A stretch of 64,000 nt of DNA from Ferrimonas aestuarii (GTDB lineage: Bacteria > Pseudomonadota > Gammaproteobacteria > Enterobacterales > Shewanellaceae), in assembly GCF_005116665.1 (NCBI RefSeq), contig NZ_SWCJ01000006.1, positions 104,945-168,944 of the forward strand. Direction: 5' to 3'. The position numbers and the translations under genes were made by a program. Under the pieces are notes generated by a model. The model was not told where the DNA came from. It saw nothing but the letters and a program-made list of their open reading frames with translations, and made no database searches. Of the stretch, positions 9,071 through 16,689 are shown one piece after another. The first letter of the stretch is position 1; each line of letters starts with the position of its first letter.

Positions 9071-9705
9071 GCCTTTCCGTACTCGTTGCCGAAGACGACC
9101 TTAACCTTAAAGAATCCATCGTCGAAGCTCTGGAATTGGAGGGCTTTAACGTCAAGGCGGTAGACGATGCCGAGGCGGCGCTGGATCTGGCAGAACAAAA
9201 CGAATTTGATGTCGCCCTTTTCGATCTGGTGATGCCAGGAATGACAGGGGTCGAAGCCATCGCTTCGCTCCGGCGACAACAACCCAGCATCGGCGTGGTG
9301 ATCACCACCGCTTTCGCCACGGTAGATACTGCCGTGGATGCCATGAAGCGAGGTGCCGATGACTTTATTCCTAAGCCATTTAATCTGGCAACCCTAGCCA
9401 TGACTCTGCGCCGAGTGCAGGCCCAAAAACAACCTGAAATGGTGATGGAGGAGGAGCAAGCCAATCAGGTGTTCTCCGCCCTTTCCAATCCTCTACGTCG
9501 TGCAGTACTGCAACAACTGGCACAGCACAAGAAGCTCAGATTCATGGATCTGTGCCGCCTCGCAGGAGTAGAAAACCACACTCAGTTTAACTTCCATCTC
9601 AAACAATTGCGGCTGTGTGGCTTGGTCGAACAAAATGCGAACAAAGTCTATTTTTTGACAACCCAAGGGCAACAAATGGTAGAAAAAATGATCCATCACC
9701 ATTAA
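9067..9705 (+). CDS. Response regulator with ArsR-like winged-helix output
   Basis: Residues 1-120 are a CheY-type receiver with acidic pocket EDD at 9-11, phospho-acceptor Asp53 in LFDLVMPG, and the conserved Lys in IPKPF. Residues 140-212 resemble an ArsR/HTH_20 winged helix: FSALSNPLRRAVLQQL, then NHTQFNFHLKQLRLCGLV and YFLTTQG. Most response regulators use OmpR, NarL or NtrC outputs, so this pairing is uncommon. The frame is open upstream to 8833, but that stretch overlaps the kinase. The ATG at 9067 has GAGGAG upstream and the ATGA overlap. The octahaem cytochrome gene downstream is the obvious candidate target. Confidence 0.9.
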   Translation: MSLSVLVAEDDLNLKESIVEALELEGFNVKAVDDAEAALDLAEQNEFDVALFDLVMPGMTGVEAIASLRRQQPSIGVVITTAFATVDTAVDAMKRGADDFIPKPFNLATLAMTLRRVQAQKQPEMVMEEEQANQVFSALSNPLRRAVLQQLAQHKKLRFMDLCRLAGVENHTQFNFHLKQLRLCGLVEQNANKVYFLTTQGQQMVEKMIHHH

Positions 9706-9741
9706 GAGAAAGCCTTTAATATCAAAGCATAAACTCCAATC

Positions 9742-9759
9742 TGATAACTGGAGTTATCA
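9742..9759. promoter_or_regulatory. Palindromic site upstream of cytochrome gene
   Basis: TGATAAC-tgga-GTTATCA is a perfect 7+4+7 palindrome 105 bases before the cytochrome start. It is a good size for a dimeric winged-helix protein such as the ArsR-like regulator just upstream. The same bases also pair in a longer imperfect hairpin (aactcca...tggagtt). No factor can be assigned from sequence alone. Confidence 0.4.
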
Positions 9760-9816
9760 TCTCCTACGAGGGTGTCAACTGCCCTAATCTGGAAGCCAAT
9801 CCTGAAGCTACTGGAT

Positions 9817-9851
9817 ACTGTCTGTGGAAAAACAGACAGTGCTCAGCACTG
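9817..9851 (+). promoter_or_regulatory. Two mutually exclusive hairpins before the cytochrome ribosome site
   Basis: ACTGTCTGT-ggaaaa-ACAGACAGT (9817-9840) is a perfect 9-bp stem. CAGTGCT-c-AGCACTG (9837-9851) is a perfect 7-bp palindrome that ends one base before the AGGAG ribosome site at 9853-9857. They share bases 9837-9840, so only one can form at a time. This could be a translational switch or overlapping operators. Confidence 0.4.
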
Positions 9852-9863
9852 CAGGAGATGATG

Positions 9864-11492
9864 ATGAACACCAAAATTACCCTAATCGCATCCATCTTGG
9901 CGGCCACCCTGGTCACCGGTTGTAGCGACGACGATGACAACAACTCACCCCCACCACCGGTTCCAAACAACGCTCCGGTTGCCGCTGACATCCTCAGCGA
10001 AACCGAAAGTGCCGTTGCCATTGAGATCGACGTGCTGGCCAAGGCCACTGACGCAGATGGCGACACACTCACCATTACCGCCGCCGAAGCGGTTAAAGGG
10101 CAAGCTAGCATCAAAGATGGCTTGATTCACTACGATCCAAAAGGCTTCGTCGGTGAAGACGTTATCGACTATAGCATCAGTGACGGCACCGACACCGATG
10201 AGGCAATCGTTACTGTCACTGTGACCGAAACCGAAGTGGTATTGAGCTATGTGGGCAGCGACCAGTGTCAAATGTGTCACTCGCAGCAGTACGCCAGCCA
10301 CCAGAAGAGTGGTCACAACTTCAAGATCAGCAAAGTGGAAAATGGTCAACAGCCAGTATTCCCCTACACCGACATCAGCGGTGCACTGGAACTGATTAGT
10401 GATGCGGCTACCGATGACGACAACGACGGCCAGACCGACAACACTTTGGGCGCACCAACGAGCTACGCCGACGTAACCTACATCACCGGTGGTTACTTCA
10501 AGAAACTGCGCTGGTTCGATAACAATGGTCACATCGTGACCGGTACTGACGTGCAGTTTAACCTGTACGGCGAAGGCGATGACGTCATGAGTGGCTACCA
10601 CGATAACGACATCGACATGATGTATGACTGCGGTAATTGTCACAATACCGGCTGGCGTCCATATGCCACTGGCAGCTACGAACATCGCCAAGATGATCTA
10701 GCTGGCATGGGTGGTAACTTTGCCTTCGCTGGCGTTCAATGTGAAGCCTGCCACGGCGCCGCCTCTGAACACGTTAAGGCTCCATCAAAAGACAACATCA
10801 CCAAAGTCGCCACCCCACGTACTACGGCGTCTCTGCAAAGCGATTCAATGGGCTATGGTGAAGCGATGCACTGCGCAGAATGCCATACTCGTGATGGCAA
10901 CCGAGAGGGCGGCGACCTAGGTAATAACTACGTCAACGGCTACACCACCGCTTTCCCTGACGGTGAAGAGTTTGGTGGTCGCATTGCGGTGAAAGGCGGC
11001 CTGCCTCGTCACCATCAGGGCCACGATGAGATGATGGGCATTGACCCAGATACCGGCGTCGCCATGGGCAAGCACTACAACGCTGGCATGAGCTGCTCTA
11101 GCTGTCACAACCCGCACCAATCCACCGTGAATATGGGCGCTGCGGACGGCCTACACGACACTGCCGTCAAAGCCTGTAGCACCTGCCACGCCGGTAAGGA
11201 GATGTCGGATCAAGGCATGCTAGGTCTGCACGCCAGCATGGATTGCACCACCTGTCATATGCCTGAAGTGGTTAAGAACGCCACCTCGACACTAACCAAA
11301 GCGGGCGTGACTTTCGGTGACCAGATGATCCACACCATGGAGATCGACCTATTCAATGACAAAGGCCAGATCACCGAAGACGGTAAGTTTATGTACCCTT
11401 ACCTTCAAGACGGCTTTGCCTGTGGTGAGTGTCACGCCGAAGGCAGCAAGTTAGACCGCTTGGTCGAGCTTGGCGGCAAGATGCACAAGTAA
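9864..11492 (+). CDS. Octahaem c-type cytochrome lipoprotein with cadherin-like domain
   Basis: This is an exported electron-transfer protein. A short signal ends in lipobox LVTGC followed by a DDDD stretch, so it is a lipoprotein, probably on the outer membrane. Residues 30-125 look like a cadherin/Big_9-type beta domain (VLAKATDADGDTLTITA, YSISDGTDTDEAIVTVTV). Eight CxxCH haem-binding motifs follow between residues 135 and 524: CQMCH, CGNCH, CEACH, CAECH, CSSCH, CSTCH, CTTCH and CGECH. Three ATG codons lie in tandem, and the third (9864) has the best spacing from AGGAG. The domain layout recalls Shewanella/Ferrimonas respiratory cytochromes, but I do not recognise a named family. It follows a two-component pair that may control it and ends at a terminator. 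Confidence 0.9.
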   Translation: MNTKITLIASILAATLVTGCSDDDDNNSPPPPVPNNAPVAADILSETESAVAIEIDVLAKATDADGDTLTITAAEAVKGQASIKDGLIHYDPKGFVGEDVIDYSISDGTDTDEAIVTVTVTETEVVLSYVGSDQCQMCHSQQYASHQKSGHNFKISKVENGQQPVFPYTDISGALELISDAATDDDNDGQTDNTLGAPTSYADVTYITGGYFKKLRWFDNNGHIVTGTDVQFNLYGEGDDVMSGYHDNDIDMMYDCGNCHNTGWRPYATGSYEHRQDDLAGMGGNFAFAGVQCEACHGAASEHVKAPSKDNITKVATPRTTASLQSDSMGYGEAMHCAECHTRDGNREGGDLGNNYVNGYTTAFPDGEEFGGRIAVKGGLPRHHQGHDEMMGIDPDTGVAMGKHYNAGMSCSSCHNPHQSTVNMGAADGLHDTAVKACSTCHAGKEMSDQGMLGLHASMDCTTCHMPEVVKNATSTLTKAGVTFGDQMIHTMEIDLFNDKGQITEDGKFMYPYLQDGFACGECHAEGSKLDRLVELGGKMHK

Positions 11493-11520
11493 CTCACCCT
11501 ATCATCATTATTTAATAGTG

Positions 11521-11546
11521 AAGCCGCCTTCGGGCGGCTTTTTTAG
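11521..11546 (+). terminator. Terminator of the cytochrome gene
   Basis: AAGCCGCC-ttcg-GGCGGCTT followed by T4 is a perfect 8-bp stem with a stable UUCG tetraloop. Confidence 0.9.
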
Positions 11547-11593
11547 GTCTCTGATATACTGCCAACCCCGCTTCTTCAGACCAGCTCAAGCCG

Positions 11594-12172
11594 ATGCTCG
11601 ACCAACAACTGCGCCAGCTACTGTATGACGATGCCGATAGAATGGCAGCGCTCAGCGCGCTGCGCCAGTTATCACTGCCTGATGCCTATATCGGCGCTGG
11701 CTTTGTACGTAACCTAGTGTGGGACCATTTGCATGGCTATCAGGCCACCGTTCTAAATGATGTGGATGTGGTCTACTTTGACCCCAAACTGCGCTGGCAA
11801 GACTTGGAACTGGAAACTTCGCTGACCAAGCTGATACCAAACCTAAATTGGCAGGTAAAAAACCAAGCACTGATGCACCAAAAGCACGGTGATGCACCCT
11901 ATCACAATACCGAAGATGCCATCCGTCGCTGGCCCGAACTGGAAACCGCCATCGCCGTCAGGCTCAATGATGACGACGATTTCGAGATTCTCGCCCCATT
12001 CGGGTTATCCTCCTTATTTGCTGGGCAGCTCACCCCTAATCCAGCTCGAGAGTATCAACTGTTTCTCAATCGAGTTCGCACCAAGAACTGGCTTACTCAC
12101 TGGCCTAGATTATCTCTTGTGGAAGCCCAGCAGGGGGATATCAACCCGACAGTGCCAAAGCAAAACGCGTAG
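11594..12172 (+). CDS. Nucleotidyltransferase-like protein (NTP_transf_6 / DUF925 type)
   Basis: The protein (192 residues) has the pattern of the small bacterial nucleotidyltransferase-like family: a GAGFVRN motif near residue 34, then VLNDVDVVYFD near 57 with the paired acidic residues expected to bind metal. PELETAIAVRL and FEILAPFGLSSLF come later. The physiological substrate of the family is unknown to me. The last 32 bases overlap the 3' end of the histidine kinase gene on the other strand, so the two transcripts converge. Confidence 0.82.
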   Translation: MLDQQLRQLLYDDADRMAALSALRQLSLPDAYIGAGFVRNLVWDHLHGYQATVLNDVDVVYFDPKLRWQDLELETSLTKLIPNLNWQVKNQALMHQKHGDAPYHNTEDAIRRWPELETAIAVRLNDDDDFEILAPFGLSSLFAGQLTPNPAREYQLFLNRVRTKNWLTHWPRLSLVEAQQGDINPTVPKQNA

Positions 12173-13517
12173 CTGGCCAACTCACCACAAACTTAGCACC
12201 GCCAAGGGACGACTCTTGCACCTCGATGCTGGCGTCCATTCGCGCCGCCGCGGCTTTGGCAATGGCCAGCCCCAATCCAAGCCCCCCCGTGCGTCGATTC
12301 CGGCTCTGATCCAAGCGAGCATAGGGCAAAAAGACGGTATCTCGATCCGCCTCAGGGATCCCTGAGCCATCATCTTCCACCACCAATACGCAGCGTTTTC
12401 CTAAGCAGCGGGTGTCTACGCTAACCTTGCTGGCAGCGTGGTTCACCGCATTTTTTATCAAATTGTCGAACACCAAACGCAGATAGACCGAGCTGCAGCT
12501 AAGCATCAACTTTTGACTCTGCTGCAGCTCAATGTGCCGCTGCTCAGGCATGGCCATCTCCCGCAACCGAGTTTGTAACCATGGGGTCAAGGTTATCGAT
12601 AGCGGCGGGGTTTCATCGCCACCATCCACGGAAGCATTGAGTTTCGAGAACTCCACAACCTGATTCACCAACTCATTGACGTCGTCCACGTAGCGATCAA
12701 TGTCTGCAGTCAACTGCTTGAGCTCCGGTTGCTCGGTGCGCTGCTGAATAAGACCAGTCGCCAGCTGAATTCGGCTTAGGGGGGTTCGAACCTCATGGGG
12801 AATAGCTTGGGCAAAAATATCTCGTTCACGCACCAGATTTTCAACATCGGTGGCCATCAAGTTGAAGCTGTGGGCCAGCTCATCCAGCGGCTTCTGCATG
12901 TTTTCATCGGCACGTACCTGAAGCTCCCCGTCGCCAAAGCGGCGCTGATAGCCAATAAGAGATCGAATCTGATCCTGAAGGTTTCGCACTACCAACATAA
13001 TGGTGATGCCAATCAGCACCATGGCCATCACCACCAGAAACGGATACACACCAACGCCCAGCTCAAACTGTGACTCAAACTTGGACATGAACTTATGCTC
13101 TTCCGGCGTACGCTCTTCATCCAGTTTTTGGTAGATCGCCAAACTGGCATCGCTACTAGGGGAGATAAACACCGCCATCAGCTCCCCCTCTTCCAACTCG
13201 TAGTAATCCACCCCTTTGATGGCCTTGATGTAGTTACAGTTTTGACAGGGAAAGTAGCGCTCATCGCCGCTGAGCACCTTGAAAGAAAAGTCCAGCGTCA
13301 GAGGGTAGGCCAGCATATCTAGATCTTTCTGGCTGCCCTCATGCACCGCCTGAGAGACCTGCTGATGAAGGTAGTTGGCCTCATACACAAACAGCGAGAA
13401 ATCACCGTCACGGTACAGGGACTCCACCACATACAGAGTAAGTAGTACCGTCAAACACACCACAAACAGAATACTGAGGTAGAGGCGCGTAAACAGCGTG
13501 AATTTAGGTATCCGCAT
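12141..13517 (-). CDS. RstB-like sensor histidine kinase with periplasmic CxxC
   Basis: This 458-residue kinase has an N-terminal membrane helix (about 10-30), a periplasmic sensor of about 130 residues, a second helix near 155-175 and a HAMP linker. The kinase core shows IPHEVRTPLSR with phospho-accepting His241, NLIKNAVNHA, DDGSGIP and GLGLGLAIAKA. The sensor contains PCQNCNY near residue 90, a CxxC pair that could bind a metal or form a disulfide. The start overlaps the regulator stop by 14 bases. The 3' end overlaps the convergent nucleotidyltransferase-like gene. Similarity to RstB is inferred from the partner regulator and general layout. Confidence 0.9.
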   Translation of the reverse strand: MRIPKFTLFTRLYLSILFVVCLTVLLTLYVVESLYRDGDFSLFVYEANYLHQQVSQAVHEGSQKDLDMLAYPLTLDFSFKVLSGDERYFPCQNCNYIKAIKGVDYYELEEGELMAVFISPSSDASLAIYQKLDEERTPEEHKFMSKFESQFELGVGVYPFLVVMAMVLIGITIMLVVRNLQDQIRSLIGYQRRFGDGELQVRADENMQKPLDELAHSFNLMATDVENLVRERDIFAQAIPHEVRTPLSRIQLATGLIQQRTEQPELKQLTADIDRYVDDVNELVNQVVEFSKLNASVDGGDETPPLSITLTPWLQTRLREMAMPEQRHIELQQSQKLMLSCSSVYLRLVFDNLIKNAVNHAASKVSVDTRCLGKRCVLVVEDDGSGIPEADRDTVFLPYARLDQSRNRRTGGLGLGLAIAKAAAARMDASIEVQESSLGGAKFVVSWPATRFALALSG

Positions 13518-14175
13518 TGATCAATTTATACCCCTGATTCCTCACGGTAATGATGGTTTGGTAGGGGGCTCGGTTATCACCAAGCTTCTTCCTAAGGGCG
13601 GAGATACGCATATCGATGGAACGGTCGCACAGGTCATAATCGATGCCACGGAGCGAGCGACAACACTGAGTTCGACTGACCACATCGCCAATATTCTCTA
13701 TCAACAAGGTCAGCATCTGGTACTCAGACTCAGTCAGTGTCAGAGGCTGACCTCTAAACTGCACTCTTTGACTATGACGACACACCTCAAACTGAGATTT
13801 CGGCATCGGCCGGTGGCGACGTAATAGCGCGTCAATGCGAGCGGTTAAGACATGAGGCCGCAGGGGCTTACCCATGAAATCGTCGGCCCCCAGCTTCAAT
13901 AAGCTCACCTCACTGACGTCATCGTCACAGGCAGTCAGCACCATAATGGCACCGGTGTAGAATTTGCGAGCCCGTTTACAGACCTCGATGCCACTCAACC
14001 CCGGTAACATCAGATCCAACACCACCAGATCTGGATTTTGCAGCTGAATGGCCGCCAATGCTTCGGTGCCGTTGTCGATCACCGCCACATTGAACCCTTC
14101 CGCTTCCAGATACATGGCAACCAAACGTGCGATCTCTTGATCGTCCTCAACCAGTAATATGTTTCCCTTAGTCAC
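13504..14175 (-). CDS. RstA-like OmpR-family response regulator
   Basis: The receiver has acidic residues EDD at 10-12, phospho-acceptor Asp54 in VLDLMLPG, and Lys in MGKPLRP. The C-terminal OmpR-type winged helix includes LTESEYQMLTLL, the RstA-like CRSLRGIDYDLCDRSIDM, and ISALRKKLGD and VRNQGYKLI. The DRSID recognition segment closely resembles that of RstA and of the second regulator in this window (20324-21010). It is co-translated with the kinase. A 115-base gap separates it from the upstream lipoprotein gene on the same strand, which may belong to the same transcription unit or regulon. Confidence 0.92.
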   Translation of the reverse strand: MTKGNILLVEDDQEIARLVAMYLEAEGFNVAVIDNGTEALAAIQLQNPDLVVLDLMLPGLSGIEVCKRARKFYTGAIMVLTACDDDVSEVSLLKLGADDFMGKPLRPHVLTARIDALLRRHRPMPKSQFEVCRHSQRVQFRGQPLTLTESEYQMLTLLIENIGDVVSRTQCCRSLRGIDYDLCDRSIDMRISALRKKLGDNRAPYQTIITVRNQGYKLINADT

Positions 14176-14290
14176 CTCGCCCCCAGCAGATCAATGCAAT
14201 GATGATTTAATACTGTGCATCGACCTGCTAATTTAGGGGAAAGTTCACCTTTTTGTTACAGAAAATGTCATAAACGATCCCTTTATCACG

Positions 14291-15511
14291 TTACAGACTA
14301 TTCACCGCAACCGTGGTATCACTGAAGACTAAAGACTCGATATCCACCAAGGTGTTATTACCATCACGGCCATCCACCATATCTTTGACACTGACCTCTT
14401 TACCATTTTTGCTGACTTCATATTCCGACGATGGACCAGAGAACAGCACTTTGTTGGTACCGGTGTTACCCCAAATATGGTTGTCGCGACCGTTCACTAT
14501 CACATTGCTGTTTTTGCTGCCGGTTAAGCGCAGGTCTTTCAGGTATTGAGCATGATGGGTGTAGCCCAATGCCGCGTTGAATTTGAGGCTAAAGTCTCCC
14601 TCAAAACTGTCATCAATACGGGCGGTGTAGGTGAGATAAGGGTGGAAGAATTTGTTGTTCAGCAATTCTGCGCCACGGGGATCTTTGGTTGGGATCTGTT
14701 CACGAGTCTTGGCGACATACAGATTCCACATGCCATATTGCCCCTCGTGGGCTCCCCAAAGGCCATAGTAACTGTCGATGACAGAAGCCAGATACTCCTG
14801 GGACAGGCTATTTTCTTCAGTTAGCTCCTTAACCCAGCCCGCAGACTCCTCACCCCAAGCCCACTTTTTGTCCGTCAACGCGTACTCTTGCGCCGTACGG
14901 ATCTCTGCTTGGTAATCTGGCAGTGCCCCATTGAATTGAGGGTTCTGATCTACGCCGATGCCATAGTCATGCACCAGATGTAGGATCTCCTCAAAGGTGG
15001 CATCTCGGTGATCGTAGTTTTGGTTGATGTACCAAGGGTGACCCTCTACTTGAATCTCTCCCGCATACAGGGGCTGTCCCTCGACCTCTGAAGCTGGGTT
15101 AGTGCCATCATCGACGCCATTGAGCAGCAACAAGATGGCGCCATTGTCTGCCATTTTATTGGCCACCGCGCTCTTATCAGCACCGTATTGAGAGCCGGGG
15201 TAATTAGTAAGATAGTGCTCAAGCACGTTCCGTGCGCGAACAATCTGGTTATCGGTCAGGGCATCCTGAACCACGATGTGAATCGCACCGCCATTGGGGG
15301 TGTCCACCTTGGTATAGCGGTCGAATTTCAACGCCTTGGTATAAGTAGACTGCAATGCTGTGGGGACTTCAGTAATCCCTAACTCATTGTCCGGTTTTGG
15401 TGTCGGCCCAGGAGTTGGGGTAGGCGTGGTGGAAGATGAAGAACTGCCTCCGCAACCATACAGCGCTGCCAAGACCATGGCTCCCATAGTTAACCCAATG
15501 ACTTTCTTCAT
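14291..15511 (-). CDS. Lipoprotein with metallopeptidase-like motif and RTX-like C-terminus
   Basis: I do not recognise this family. It has a signal peptide with lipobox LYGC followed by a Ser/Thr/Pro-rich linker (to about residue 40), so it is probably an envelope lipoprotein. The central region has EEILHLVHDYGIG near residue 180, which resembles a zinc-peptidase helix with HxxH spacing but lacks a standard HExxH. The last 80 residues (NVIVNGRDNHIWG, then SLVFSD near the end) resemble degenerate RTX-type C-terminal segments. The start at 15511 is set by AGGA 6 bases upstream and by the signal peptide. The frame extends to 15607 without support. A two-component pair follows on the same strand. 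Confidence 0.75.
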   Translation of the reverse strand: MKKVIGLTMGAMVLAALYGCGGSSSSSTTPTPTPGPTPKPDNELGITEVPTALQSTYTKALKFDRYTKVDTPNGGAIHIVVQDALTDNQIVRARNVLEHYLTNYPGSQYGADKSAVANKMADNGAILLLLNGVDDGTNPASEVEGQPLYAGEIQVEGHPWYINQNYDHRDATFEEILHLVHDYGIGVDQNPQFNGALPDYQAEIRTAQEYALTDKKWAWGEESAGWVKELTEENSLSQEYLASVIDSYYGLWGAHEGQYGMWNLYVAKTREQIPTKDPRGAELLNNKFFHPYLTYTARIDDSFEGDFSLKFNAALGYTHHAQYLKDLRLTGSKNSNVIVNGRDNHIWGNTGTNKVLFSGPSSEYEVSKNGKEVSVKDMVDGRDGNNTLVDIESLVFSDTTVAVNSL

Positions 15512-15528
15512 AATAATCCTTAAGAAAA

Positions 15529-15544
15529 AATGATGACGATCATT
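15529..15544. promoter_or_regulatory. Inverted repeat near lipoprotein start
   Basis: AATGAT-gacg-ATCATT lies 18 bases upstream of the lipoprotein ATG. The half-sites resemble Fur hexamers but the spacing is wrong for a standard Fur box. It is recorded as a possible operator only. Confidence 0.25.
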
Positions 15545-15633
15545 AAAGTAAACCAAGCACTGGATGGATGCTGTAAGGCTAAGTAAGCGACCCAGATTCG
15601 GGAACAACAGCCGCCAGCGGATGGGCTTTGAAG

Positions 15634-15651
15634 CGCTTACAAACGCTTACA
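15634..15651. promoter_or_regulatory. Direct-repeat operator candidate for an OmpR-type regulator
   Basis: CGCTTACA-aa-CGCTTACA is a perfect 8-bp direct repeat with a 10-bp period, 123 bases upstream of the lipoprotein start. OmpR-family regulators bind such repeats. The core TACA-N6-TACA matches the spacing of the E. coli RstA box (TACATNTNGTTACA). The RstA-like regulator at 13504-14175 is the natural candidate. Confidence 0.5.
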
Positions 15652-15663
15652 TAGCGAAAATCC

Positions 15664-16569
15664 CTAAACGTGCGGCGAACTGTCCCAATACGGCGGAGTA
15701 CCGAACTGTTCAATGTAATAATCAATAAAGGCGCGCACCTTGGGCGCCAATAACTGCGAGCTAGGGTAGACCGCCCACACTGCGACATCTGATGCCAAAG
15801 GGTAATCCTCTAGCACGGGCACCAACTCACCACTTCTCAAGTGTTGATGCACATTCCAAGTGGCCTGCATTGCGATACCTACGCCGGCGACGCAGGCCTG
15901 CCTCATGGCCGTGCCATTATCGGTGCGAAAACTGCCCCTAGGCCGAATGGTTACCACCTCGGCATCATTCTGAAACTGCCACGTATCAATTCCGGTCAGC
16001 ACAATGCAGTTATGTTGTGCCAGTTCCTCAAGTGACCTAGGCGTTCCATGTTTCGCCAGATACTCGGGGGAAGCACACAGCATGCGTTTATCTCGGGCCA
16101 ACTTGCGAGCGATCAAGCTGGAATCTTTTAATGCCGAGTTACGAATGGCGATATCAAAACCGCCCTCAACCAGATCCACCACGGTATCGGTCAGTCGAAA
16201 GTCCACGGTTAGTTCTGGGTATCTACCCAGAAAGCCTTTTAGTTTTGGCATCATGTGCATGGTGGCAAATGACGCCGGTGCCGACACTCTCAGCGTACCT
16301 TTAGGCATGATGTTGCCCACACCTATCGAGGCTCGAGCCACCTCTACCTGAGCCAATACCTCCTGGGCATGAGGCAAAAAGGTCAGCCCCTCTTCGGTCA
16401 GTGACACTTTGCGAGTGGTGCGATGCACCAAACGCACTCCTAAGGCTGCTTCCAACTTATTGATGTGGGTACTGGCCACCGCAGGCGACAGCCCTAACTC
16501 CTGCCCCGCTGCACTGATGTTATGGGTGGCGGCAAGGCGCACGAACAGTCGTAGGTGCTCAAGATTCAT
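15664..16569 (-). CDS. LysR-family transcriptional regulator
   Basis: This 301-residue protein has an N-terminal LysR helix-turn-helix (LRLFVRLAATHNISAAGQELGLSPAVASTHINKLEAAL read in parts) over residues 1-60. A periplasmic-binding-protein-like effector domain follows, with KGTLRVSAPASF near 90 and AVWAVYPSSQLLAPKVRAFIDY in parts near the C-terminus. This matches the large CrgA/DsdC-like branch. It is divergent from the SDR gene, a common arrangement in which the LysR protein controls the neighbour. The effector is unknown. Confidence 0.92.
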   Translation of the reverse strand: MNLEHLRLFVRLAATHNISAAGQELGLSPAVASTHINKLEAALGVRLVHRTTRKVSLTEEGLTFLPHAQEVLAQVEVARASIGVGNIMPKGTLRVSAPASFATMHMMPKLKGFLGRYPELTVDFRLTDTVVDLVEGGFDIAIRNSALKDSSLIARKLARDKRMLCASPEYLAKHGTPRSLEELAQHNCIVLTGIDTWQFQNDAEVVTIRPRGSFRTDNGTAMRQACVAGVGIAMQATWNVHQHLRSGELVPVLEDYPLASDVAVWAVYPSSQLLAPKVRAFIDYYIEQFGTPPYWDSSPHV

Positions 16570-16689
16570 CGTCTATTTTCTTCGTTTTGAATAAAGTGAT
16601 TCGTCTGTAGCCGATATTATCAAAATGGCGGCGGGATAATAGACTTGGGTTATCGAGAATCACCGGTCACTCATGAGGAACATCAGGCC

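Noticed and set aside
9945..10691. 248-residue minus-strand open frame
   Set aside because: It is antisense to the cytochrome gene, where haem motifs prove the coding strand.
14240..14270. A third TACA-type repeat (GTTACA...ATGTCA) upstream of the regulator at 13504
   Set aside because: The two halves differ too much to count as a repeat.
15529..15544. Fur box upstream of the lipoprotein gene
   Set aside because: The half-sites fit but the 4-base spacing does not match a Fur site. Kept only as an unassigned inverted repeat.
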